Both the position numbers and the translations under genes were made by a program. Positions 25,257 through 32,054 of a stretch of DNA of 64,000 nt are shown in pieces. How positions within the stretch are numbered: position 1 is the stretch's first letter; every line of letters starts with the position of its first letter. The notes under the pieces are model-generated. The model searched no databases, was not told the DNA's origin, and saw nothing but the letters and a program-made list of their open reading frames with translations. The stretch is taken from the NCBI GenBank assembly GCA_964584165.1, contig CAZOYW010000002.1, positions 1 through 64,000 of the forward strand, given 5' to 3'. This DNA is from CAZKCI01 sp964584165. Lineage in GTDB: Bacteria; Auribacterota; Erginobacteria; Erginobacterales; CAZKCI01.

Positions 25257-26350
25257 AGGTGCTGCAGGTCGGAAAATTCTACCATCCCTACCGGGGCGGG
25301 ATGGAGACCTACCTTCGCGAACTCTGCCTTGGGCTCAAGGGGAAGGTCGATCTCCAGGTGCTCGTCTCCCATACCGCCCGGCGCACCGTCCGGGAGTCCG
25401 TGGAGGGAATACCGGTGGTGCGCGCGGGCTCCTGGGGTCGGATCTCCTCCACTTCCCTCTGCGCCGACTTCCCCGCCCTGATGCGGCATCTCGCCGGAGA
25501 GATCGTCCAGATCCAGCACCCCGACCCCCTCTCCGGCCTCTCCTGGCTCCTCGCCCGACCGCCGGGGAAGCTCGTCATCGTCTACCAGTCCGACATCATC
25601 CGCAAGCGGCTGATCTATGCCTACTACCCCTTCCTCGTCCGCTTCTTCCGCGCCGCCCGGCGCGTGATCGTCACCTCGGAGGAGTACCTCCGCTCCTCCT
25701 GGTTTCTCCAGCGCTACCGGGAGAAGTGCGCGGTCATACCGATCGGGATCGATCCCTCCCCCTACGATCCCACCCCCCGGACGGAGGCGCAGGCCGCGGC
25801 GATCCGGAAGAAGTTCGGCGGGAGGATCGTCCTCTTCATCGGGCGCCTGGCCCGCTACAAGGGCCTGGAATGCCTCCTGGAGGCGATGGAGGGGATCGAC
25901 GGCAAGCTCCTGGTCATCGGGCGGGGAGAGCGGCTCGACCCGCTCCTGCGCCAGGTCGTCCGCCGCCGGCTCACGGAGAAGGTCTTCTTCCTCGGGGAGA
26001 TCCCGGAGGGCGAGATCGCGGCCTACCTCCGGGCCTCCGCCGTTTTCTGCCTCCCTTCGATCACCCGGAACGAGGCCTTCGGGATCTGCCAGCTCGAGGC
26101 CTTCGCCTGCTCCCGGCCCGTGGTCAACACCCGTCTCGCGACCGGCGTCTCGTTGATAAACGTAGACGGGGAAACCGGTCTCTCGGTCCCGCCCGGCGAC
26201 GCGCGGGCCTTAAGCGCGGCGCTTGGCCGTCTCCTCGACTCCCCGGCGGAAGCCCGGGCGATGGGGGAGGCGGGGCGCCGTCGGCTCGTCGCGGTCTTCA
26301 GCCGGGAGGCGATGGCCAAGGCCACGCTGGAACTCTACCAAAAGCTATAG
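25253..26350 (+). CDS. Family 4 glycosyltransferase bracketed by identical short repeats
   Basis: The start is the ATG at 25253 (MKVLQVGKFYHPYRGGMETYL), overlapping the previous stop; upstream codons in frame are repeat-encoded Tyr-Arg-Ser runs. The 365-residue protein has IQHPDPLSGLSWLLA, IPIGIDPSPYDP, VLFIGRLARYKGLECLLEAM, VIGRGERLDPLLR and ITRNEAFGICQLEAFACSRPVV. That is the WbdA/WbuB-like GT4 type with the donor E-x7-E site. Its TAG stop falls in the first unit of the right-hand repeat. The two flanking arrays share the unit TATAGGACC, suggesting the gene and its edges moved or were copied as a cassette. Confidence 0.85.
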   Translation: MKVLQVGKFYHPYRGGMETYLRELCLGLKGKVDLQVLVSHTARRTVRESVEGIPVVRAGSWGRISSTSLCADFPALMRHLAGEIVQIQHPDPLSGLSWLLARPPGKLVIVYQSDIIRKRLIYAYYPFLVRFFRAARRVIVTSEEYLRSSWFLQRYREKCAVIPIGIDPSPYDPTPRTEAQAAAIRKKFGGRIVLFIGRLARYKGLECLLEAMEGIDGKLLVIGRGERLDPLLRQVVRRRLTEKVFFLGEIPEGEIAAYLRASAVFCLPSITRNEAFGICQLEAFACSRPVVNTRLATGVSLINVDGETGLSVPPGDARALSAALGRLLDSPAEARAMGEAGRRRLVAVFSREAMAKATLELYQKL

Positions 26351-26384
26351 GTCACATAGGACCTATAAGACCTAGAGGACCTAT
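26346..26384. repeat. TATAGGACC 9-bp array, right-hand partner
   Basis: Four 9-bp units start at 26346, 26355, 26364 and 26373, with substitutions. The array holds the stop codon of the left gene and runs into the ATG of the right gene (26383). Confidence 0.8.
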
Positions 26385-27933
26385 GAAAAGTAGCCCTGCG
26401 CGGTTCATCCTCGCCGCGGCATTCCTCCTGGGTGCGGGCCTGCGCCTGGCCGGCGCGCTCTCCCTCCGCGCCGTCGGCTTCGACGACGGCATCACCTTCC
26501 TCGCCGCCAGCGGCCACGAGGGCGAGTACCACCGGATGATCGAGATCGGTTCCCCCCCCTCCGGGGAGTGGGTGAAGGGCTCCGACTGGAAGAGGTTCCT
26601 CCGGATCGAGGAGCCGCTCTGCTTCCGGCGGATCGGGGCCGATCTCGCCGAGTACGACGTCCATCCGCCGCTCTACTTCTGGCTTCTCCACCTCTTCGGG
26701 CTTCTCTCCGGACTCTCCCCCCGTTCGGCCGCCCTCTTCAACCTCCTCCTCTTCCTCCCCACGCTCGCCCTTCTCTTCGGCCTCGGCCGCCGTCTCCTCG
26801 GGGACGAGGCCGCCGCGGCGCTGGCCGCTTTCGCCTGGGCGCTCTCCCCGGCCGTGCTCATGGTCTCCTGGGTGGCGCGCATGTACTGTCTCCTTTCCCT
26901 CTGGGGGGTCCTCCTCCTGCTCCTCATATGGCGCTGGCGTCTCCCCGATCCGGCGCCGGGATGGCCCGCGTTTATCGCCCTATCCGCGGTGGCGGCGGCG
27001 GGGCTCCTCACCCATTACCATTTCGCCCTCCTCCTCGCCGGCGGCCTTGCCTACGCGGCGGTCGCTTTCTTCCCCATCTCCCCCCGGCGGTTTTTCTCCC
27101 CGGCCGCGGCGATCCTGGCCGGGTCGGCTCTCTTCGCCGTCCTCCACCCCCGCTTCTACCTCTCCTTCCTGATCCAGAGGTCCCAGGCCGTCGCCACCCG
27201 CCTTCTCTCCCCCACCCCCCGCTGGGAGAGGGAACTCTCGGGGATCATGAGCTTCTTCGTGGGCAACCAGCAGGCGCAGAAAGCGGTCCTGGCCTTCCTC
27301 GTCATCCTCTCCCTCTGCGCCGCCCTCCGCCGCCGCGGGGGAGGGGGGAGCCGGACGGGGACGGCTTTCATCCTCTTTTTCTCCGCCTGGCTCTTCCTCG
27401 CTTTCTCCGCTCTCTACCTTCTCCGCCTCTCCTCCTGGCAACAGATGGGGAGCCGCTACCTAAGCCTCCTCTACCTCCTACTCGCCTTTCTTCCCGTCCT
27501 CATCCTCCGCGCCCTCCCCGCCATCCGGCTCCCTTCCGCGGCCGTCCTCTGCCTCGCCTTCGCCCTGAGCGGCGGGGTCAGGACCTACCGCTTCTGCGCC
27601 GCGGAGAGGATCGGAGCCGACCGGACGCGCTTCCGGGAGGAATGCCGCTCGGCGGTGATCGACAACCTCGACCGGGTCTTCCTCCCCCGGGCGATCTGGT
27701 CCATCCCGGACTCGACGCCGGTTCTCGCCGCCTACCAGGCCGCCCTGCTCTCCCGCCCCGGCCTCCTCTCCGGGATTCGCCCCCCCGGTCTCTACTTGAG
27801 CCGCGTTCACTGGCCTCGGGAACGGGAGGGGAGGGACCGAATACTCGAGGTCTGGGAGAGGGACTTCCGCACCCGTCTCCTGCCGGGGGCGGCCGTCTCC
27901 CCGGGGGAGGCCTACGCGGTCGAAGCGCGCTGA
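26383..27933 (+). CDS. GT39-like membrane glycosyltransferase
   Basis: The start is the ATG at 26383 (MKSSPARFILAAAFLLG); upstream codons in frame shadow the preceding gene. The 516-residue protein begins with a membrane helix and the loop AVGFDDGITFL, whose D34-D35 correspond to the acidic catalytic pair. A second loop, YDVHPPLYFWLLHLF, is the typical H-P-P-L-Y motif of GT39/GT83-like enzymes. About nine more hydrophobic segments follow, and the last 100 residues are soluble. It should use a polyprenyl-linked sugar at the periplasmic face. It is closely spaced with the GT4 before it, separated only by repeat sequence. Confidence 0.8.
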   Translation: MKSSPARFILAAAFLLGAGLRLAGALSLRAVGFDDGITFLAASGHEGEYHRMIEIGSPPSGEWVKGSDWKRFLRIEEPLCFRRIGADLAEYDVHPPLYFWLLHLFGLLSGLSPRSAALFNLLLFLPTLALLFGLGRRLLGDEAAAALAAFAWALSPAVLMVSWVARMYCLLSLWGVLLLLLIWRWRLPDPAPGWPAFIALSAVAAAGLLTHYHFALLLAGGLAYAAVAFFPISPRRFFSPAAAILAGSALFAVLHPRFYLSFLIQRSQAVATRLLSPTPRWERELSGIMSFFVGNQQAQKAVLAFLVILSLCAALRRRGGGGSRTGTAFILFFSAWLFLAFSALYLLRLSSWQQMGSRYLSLLYLLLAFLPVLILRALPAIRLPSAAVLCLAFALSGGVRTYRFCAAERIGADRTRFREECRSAVIDNLDRVFLPRAIWSIPDSTPVLAAYQAALLSRPGLLSGIRPPGLYLSRVHWPREREGRDRILEVWERDFRTRLLPGAAVSPGEAYAVEAR

Positions 27934-27982
27934 CCCCTTCCGACCCCGCGGGAAAGTGCGGGATTCCCGGGCGGTTTGGAGC

Positions 27983-27988
27983 TAAACT
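27983..27988 (+). promoter_or_regulatory. Candidate -10 box giving a leaderless transcript
   Basis: TAAACT lies six bases before the ATG of the WecA/TagO-like gene. A GC-rich hairpin region lies just upstream. Transcription starting about seven bases downstream would begin at the start codon. No good -35 was seen. Confidence 0.35.
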
Positions 27989-27994
27989 ATCTCC

Positions 27995-29080
27995 ATGCCC
28001 TCGATACCGCTTTGCCTGCTGATCGCCCTTTCCTCCTTCCTGGTCTCCTGGCTCGCCACCCCCCCGGTCATCCGGCTCGCCGCGCGCTGGGGGGCGATCG
28101 ACCGTCCGGGCAACGGCAAGATCCACACCCGCTCCGTCCCCCGCCTGGGAGGGGTGGCGATCGTGGCGGCCTTCCTCGCCGGGTCCGGCCTGGCCTGTCT
28201 CCTCGCCTCCGACCGGATGGGGGCGGAGTGGGGACGCCACTATCTCGGGGTCATCCTGGGGGGAGCGATCATCGTCGGGCTCGGCCTTTACGACGACCGG
28301 CGGGGAGCCAAGGCCCCCGTCAAGTTCTTGATCCAGATCCTCGCCGCCCTGGTCCTGCTCGGCTTCGGCTACGGGATCGAGAAGGTGACGAACCCCTTCG
28401 GCGGCCAGCTCGCGGTGGGGTGGTGGGGGGGGCCCCTGATCGTCGGCTGGATCGTCCTCCTCACCAACGCCCTCAACCTGATCGACGGGCTGGACGGGCT
28501 GGCCTGCGGGGTGGCGGCGATCGCCGGGATCATCCTGAGCGTCGCCGCTTTTACCGAGGGGCTTTTCGTCCCCTGCCTCGCCCTCTCCCTGGCCGGGGCC
28601 TGCCTGGGCTTCCTGCGCTATAATCTTTTCCCCGCCCGGATCTTCCTGGGCGACACCGGCTCCCTCTTCCTCGGTTTCCTCCTCGCCGCCCTCTCCATCC
28701 AGGGGTCCTTCAAGACCACGGCCGGGATGGCGCTGGCCCTGCCCCTGGTCGCCCTCCTCGTCCCGCTCGCCGACACGGTGACGGCCTTTTTACGGAGGAT
28801 CCTCTCCGGGCACCATCCCTTCGCGGCCGACCAGCGCCACGTGCACCATCGCCTGCTCGCGATGGGCTATTCCCAGCCCCAGGCGGTCCTCCTCATCTAC
28901 GCCCTCCAGATCAACCTGGGGGTGATCGCCCTCGTCCTCAAGTTCGCCGGGCGGACGCTCGCGGTCTCCATGCTCATCCTCCTCGCGGCGCTGATGTTCG
29001 TCTTCCTGAAGCTGATGGAGCGCTTCCGCCTCTCCGTGAGCAAGGTTCAGTCCGACGCTCCCGGGCGGAACTCGCCCTAG
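27995..29080 (+). CDS. Undecaprenyl-phosphate sugar-1-phosphate transferase (WecA/TagO/MraY family)
   Basis: The 361-residue integral membrane protein has about ten hydrophobic segments and all key cytoplasmic motifs of the polyprenyl-phosphate N-acetylhexosamine-1-phosphate transferases. These are KIHTRSVPRLGGVAI (residues 42-56), the metal-binding aspartates in GLGLYDDRRG, NALNLIDGLDGLA, RIFLGDTGSLFLGF and the HVHHRLL histidine box. It would start glycan assembly by moving a sugar-1-phosphate from a UDP-sugar onto undecaprenyl phosphate. It is therefore a good candidate initiating enzyme for the surrounding locus. Its TAG stop sits in a CTAGCC sequence. The peptide-modification cluster begins 40 bases downstream on the same strand. 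Confidence 0.88.
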   Translation: MPSIPLCLLIALSSFLVSWLATPPVIRLAARWGAIDRPGNGKIHTRSVPRLGGVAIVAAFLAGSGLACLLASDRMGAEWGRHYLGVILGGAIIVGLGLYDDRRGAKAPVKFLIQILAALVLLGFGYGIEKVTNPFGGQLAVGWWGGPLIVGWIVLLTNALNLIDGLDGLACGVAAIAGIILSVAAFTEGLFVPCLALSLAGACLGFLRYNLFPARIFLGDTGSLFLGFLLAALSIQGSFKTTAGMALALPLVALLVPLADTVTAFLRRILSGHHPFAADQRHVHHRLLAMGYSQPQAVLLIYALQINLGVIALVLKFAGRTLAVSMLILLAALMFVFLKLMERFRLSVSKVQSDAPGRNSP

Positions 29081-29120
29081 CCCGGCCGATTCGTAATCGC
29101 CAAGATCTCGGACAGCACGG

Positions 29121-30272
29121 ATGAAGACTGCGGCTGGTGAACGGAGAAAAGCGACGAGTAGGAGGAAAAGCATCGTCCCGATCGATCGGGACGCCCACGA
29201 CCGGATGTTCCGGAGGTTCCGCCGGTCCCGCTTCCCCTTCCAGGGCGCGATCGAGCTGACCCGCCGCTGCAATTTCCGCTGCCCCTATTGCTACATCCCG
29301 CCCTCCCCCCGCGGGGAAGGGGAGATGGAGACCGGGTTCATCCTCTCCCTGATCGACGCGGCCGCCGCCGCCGGCTGCCTCTTCCTCACCCTGACCGGAG
29401 GCGAGCCGCTCCTCCGCAATGACTTTACCTCGATCCACCGCCACGCCCTCCAGCGGGGGTTGATGGTCGCCGTTTTCACCAACGGGACCTTGATCGACCG
29501 TCCGCTCGCCCGTTTCTTCCGGGACTACCCGCCCTACTGCGTCGACATCACGGTCCCGGGTCACGGCCGGGAGGCCTACGAGCGGGTCTCCGGCCTTCCC
29601 GGGAGCTGGGAGCGGAGCCGGAAGGCGATCCGCCTCCTCCGGGAGCACGGCGTCCCCTTCCGCCTGAAGACCGTGGTCAGCACGCTCAACCGCCGGGAGC
29701 TGCCCCGGATCCAGTCCTTCGCCCGGCGGATCGGCGCCGTCCATCGGTTCGATTCCCTGATCTGCCGCCGCCTCGACGGCGACGCCACCCCCGCCCGCTA
29801 CCGCCTTCCCCCCGCGGAGATCGTCCGGCTCGACCGCGCCGACGGCGGGAAGTGGGAGGAGTTTGCCGACTACGTCTGCCGGCCGGCGTCGGTCCCCTCC
29901 CCGCGCCGACTCTACCGGTGCGGGGGAGGGGGACACTCCTTCCACGTCACCGCCGAGGGCTTCCTCGCCCTCTGCGCCCTGGAGACGGGCCACCTCTACG
30001 ACCTCCGCCGGGGGTCCTTCCGCGAGGGGTGGGAGGAGTTCCTCCCCCGCGTCCGTTCGATCCCCGCCTCGCCCGGCAACCCCTGCGCCGCCTGCGGGCT
30101 GAGGACGGTCTGCGGGAACTGCCCGGCCTGGTCGGCGCTGGAGACCGGCTCGGAGGAGTCGGCGCCAGATTTTCGTTGCCAGGTGGCCCGGGAAAGGAGT
30201 AAGTTGCTGCAAAAGGAAGGGAAAGGAAGCCATGCCCGCGGACAAGAGAAAGCGCCGGTATCTCCGGCCTGA
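29121..30272 (+). CDS. Radical SAM/SPASM peptide-modifying enzyme
   Basis: The 383-residue protein has the radical SAM cluster motif C50-x3-C54-x2-C57 (CNFRCPYC), a TGGEP motif (92-96) for SAM binding and a complete C-terminal SPASM domain: C267-x12-G-x4-C285, then C322-x2-C325-x5-C331-x2-C334 and C353, able to hold two auxiliary 4Fe-4S clusters. SPASM enzymes typically modify ribosomal peptides (anaerobic sulfatase maturases, PqqE, sactisynthases). The 3' end overlaps a 55-codon ORF with a strong ribosome site, the likely substrate. An unlinked PqqD domain protein is encoded 6 kb downstream on the same strand. There is no fused N-terminal RRE, which fits a separate PqqD chaperone. The first 35 residues are Arg/Lys-rich. 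Confidence 0.85.
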   Translation: MKTAAGERRKATSRRKSIVPIDRDAHDRMFRRFRRSRFPFQGAIELTRRCNFRCPYCYIPPSPRGEGEMETGFILSLIDAAAAAGCLFLTLTGGEPLLRNDFTSIHRHALQRGLMVAVFTNGTLIDRPLARFFRDYPPYCVDITVPGHGREAYERVSGLPGSWERSRKAIRLLREHGVPFRLKTVVSTLNRRELPRIQSFARRIGAVHRFDSLICRRLDGDATPARYRLPPAEIVRLDRADGGKWEEFADYVCRPASVPSPRRLYRCGGGGHSFHVTAEGFLALCALETGHLYDLRRGSFREGWEEFLPRVRSIPASPGNPCAACGLRTVCGNCPAWSALETGSEESAPDFRCQVARERSKLLQKEGKGSHARGQEKAPVSPA

Positions 30273-30399
30273 GGTCAAGGTGGTTGATCTCTCGTTCACG
30301 CGGAGCTTGCTCGGGATCTGCCACACCCACACCGTGACCTTCCCCGCCACCCTCCCGATCGTCACCTGCGTGATGTCGGGGTGCGAGACTCACCCCTAG
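30232..30399 (+). CDS. Candidate RiPP precursor peptide, 55 residues
   Basis: An ATG at 30232 directly follows a very strong ribosome site (GGAAGGGAAAGGAAGC). The 55-residue product starts MPADKRKRRYLRPEVKVVDL. The basic stretch followed by Y-L-R-P-E-V resembles leader motifs (Y-x-x-P) bound by PqqD-like RREs. The C-terminal half is Thr/Pro-rich with three Cys (C30, C46, C51), two His-Thr steps (ICHTHTVTF) and a MSGCETHP tail. It overlaps the radical SAM gene by 41 bases in another frame, and its TAG stop begins a perfect 24-bp hairpin. Size, position, leader-like motif and Cys content all fit a substrate for the SPASM enzyme, with phosphorylation of Ser/Thr by the downstream HprK-like kinase as a possibility. 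No homologue is recognised; the role is inferred. Confidence 0.7.
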   Translation: MPADKRKRRYLRPEVKVVDLSFTRSLLGICHTHTVTFPATLPIVTCVMSGCETHP

Positions 30400-30448
30400 C
30401 CGGAAGCATCCCGGAAGATCTCTCGATCTTCCGGGATGCTTCCGGCTA
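30397..30448 (+). terminator. Perfect 24-bp hairpin behind the precursor gene
   Basis: TAGCCGGAAGCATCCCGG... (30397-30420) and its exact complement (30425-30448) are separated by the loop TCTC, and the stem includes the stop codon. No T-run follows, so it may act as an attenuator, an RNA stabiliser or a REP-like element rather than a classical terminator. Its CTAGCC/GGCTAG edges match the hairpin at 50729-50765. Confidence 0.65.
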
Positions 30449-30566
30449 GTCTTCCCCGGGACACGGCAATCCGGTTCAGCCCGTCTCGTCTGCGGGGCCG
30501 ATGTGAACGGCTGATCTACTCCTGGCGGCCTCACCCCCCATCCCCGGCGCTTCGGGATACTCCGCG

Positions 30567-31466
30567 TTGAGAAGACACGTCATTTCGATCGGGGGGATGA
30601 GCGTCGCGGTCGGATCGGATGCCGGGCCGGTCCTGTTCGAAGCCACCTACCTCCCCTTCCTCCGGAGAGGCCTCCGGGGGGAGCTCCACTGGCGCGTCCG
30701 TCCCGGCCCCGTCCCCCGGGAGTTTTCCCTCCTCTCCGGGGGGGAGCGCTGGTCCTGGGCCGTCCGGGACGGGCGGCCGCTCGTCCTGGTGCGCCGCGGG
30801 GGGAGAAGGCGGTCGGTCTGGAAAGCGGCGTCCCTCTCCCCGGACGGGAAAACGGCCGAGATCTGGATCGCCCGGCCGGGGAGAGGCCGCGCCTCGCCCC
30901 CGCTCTTCTTCCTCGACCTTCTCCTCTTCGCCTGCGCGCTCGCGCGGAGGCGGGGGGCGATCGTCCACGCCGCCGCGGTGAAGCGGGGAGGGGGGGTCTT
31001 CCTCTTCCCCGGCCCGGAGGGGTGCGGGAAGTCCACCTGGTCCGCGCTGGCCGGCGCGGTTCCGGGTTGCGAGGTCCTCGGTGAGGACAAAGTGATCGTG
31101 CGCGCCCGGGAGGGCGGGTTTTGCGTTTACGGTTCGCCCTGGAACCCCCGCGCCGAGTACCGTTCCCCGGCCGGGGGCGCTCTGCGCGGGATCTGCTTCC
31201 TCTCCCCCGCGCGCAGCAACCGCCTCCGCCCCCTCCCCCCGGGGGAAGCCCGCCGCCGCGCCTTGGCGGCGTTCTTCCTCCCCTTCGCCTCCTCCGCCGA
31301 GCTTTTGGCCGCGTCCTCCCTCGCCGCCGACCTTGTCGCCGCGGTTCCGGTCCTCTCCTTCTCCTTCCGGGACGACGTCTCGGCGGCGGAATATTTTTTC
31401 GAAGCGGCGCGGCGGTCCGGGCCCTCCGCGCCGCTTGCGGAATCCGGGAAGACGGGGCGCGCATGA
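30567..31466 (+). CDS. HprK-related kinase
   Basis: The product resembles the C-terminal kinase fold of HPr kinase/phosphorylase. A buried IVHAAAV strand (132-138) precedes the P-loop GPEGCGKST (149-157), followed by LGEDKVIV in the place of the acidic pair and SPWNPRAEY near the nucleotide pocket. It lacks the N-terminal HPr-sensing domain, instead having about 120 residues of unassigned sequence. HprK-related kinases of this kind occur with PqqD proteins, and in paeninodin-type lasso clusters one phosphorylates the peptide. I keep the TTG at 30567; an in-frame ATG at 30597 preceded by GGGGGG is the alternative. The stop overlaps the next start (ATGA). Confidence 0.8.
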   Translation: MRRHVISIGGMSVAVGSDAGPVLFEATYLPFLRRGLRGELHWRVRPGPVPREFSLLSGGERWSWAVRDGRPLVLVRRGGRRRSVWKAASLSPDGKTAEIWIARPGRGRASPPLFFLDLLLFACALARRRGAIVHAAAVKRGGGVFLFPGPEGCGKSTWSALAGAVPGCEVLGEDKVIVRAREGGFCVYGSPWNPRAEYRSPAGGALRGICFLSPARSNRLRPLPPGEARRRALAAFFLPFASSAELLAASSLAADLVAAVPVLSFSFRDDVSAAEYFFEAARRSGPSAPLAESGKTGRA

Positions 31467-31957
31467 CGGAGTTTGACCGGCAGATCTTTGCCCTGCTCCG
31501 GGAGGGGCGTTCCGTCGTGGTCCGGGCCGAGGGGCGCTCGATGCACCCCTTCCTCCGCCCCGGGGACGCGGTCGTCATCCGCCCGCTCCGGGAGGGGGAG
31601 GGGATCGTCGCCGGCGAGCTGGTCCTGGTCGAGCGGGAAGGAGGGCGGCCGGTCCTGCACCGGGTTCTCCTTCCCGGCCGATCTCTCGTCGTCAAGGGCG
31701 ACGCTCTCCTCGGCGCCGACCTTCCCTTCCCCCGGGAGAGGGTGGCCGGGAAGGCGTCGGAACTGAGGCGGGCGGGGGGACGGGGCCACGCCCTCGAGAC
31801 CGCTTCCGCTCGGAGGCGCAACGCCTGGATCGCGCGCTTCTCGGGGTGGGAATCGCTCTCCGCCGGACTCCTCCCCGCTTTCGCCCGGAGGAGCGAACTC
31901 TTACGTCGTCTGATCCGGGCGCCCAAATGGCTGCTGGTGCGGGCGCTTTTTCCGTGA
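31463..31957 (+). CDS. S24/S26 family peptidase-like protein
   Basis: The start is the ATG at 31463, overlapping the kinase stop; upstream codons shadow the kinase gene. The 164-residue protein has the Ser-Lys dyad pattern of LexA/signal peptidase folds: EGRSMHPFLRPGD with nucleophile S26, VLHRVL, then VVKGDAL with general base K78. It lacks a clear N-terminal membrane helix, unlike signal peptidase I, and is closer to the short S24/S26 proteins found next to PqqD, HprK-like and nucleotidyltransferase genes. It may trim the leader of the modified peptide, or it may be a nonproteolytic relative. The C-terminal 40 residues are Arg/Leu-rich. Confidence 0.75.
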   Translation: MTEFDRQIFALLREGRSVVVRAEGRSMHPFLRPGDAVVIRPLREGEGIVAGELVLVEREGGRPVLHRVLLPGRSLVVKGDALLGADLPFPRERVAGKASELRRAGGRGHALETASARRRNAWIARFSGWESLSAGLLPAFARRSELLRRLIRAPKWLLVRALFP

Positions 31958-31962
31958 AACAG

Positions 31963-32018
31963 GGGGCGGGGGGCAGGGTTCAGGGTGTAGGGTTCAGGGG
32001 GTGAGGTTCAGGTGTCGC
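31963..32018. repeat. AGGGTTCAGGG tandem repeat
   Basis: Variants of AGGGTTCAGGGTGT recur three to four times and fill most of the gap between the peptidase-like gene and the C25 peptidase gene. Confidence 0.65.
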
Positions 32019-32054
32019 ATCCTGTTTGCGGTATTGGCGCTGGCCGCTTAGGAA

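Noticed and set aside
29121..30272. Radical SAM/SPASM gene as an anaerobic sulfatase maturase
   Set aside because: The only sulfatase-fold protein in the window lacks a modifiable Cys/Ser, and a small peptide ORF plus PqqD lie with the SPASM gene. I cannot exclude it, but the peptide role fits better.
30567..31466. True HPr kinase of the sugar phosphotransferase system
   Set aside because: No N-terminal sensing domain, no HPr or EI genes nearby, and altered acidic pair.
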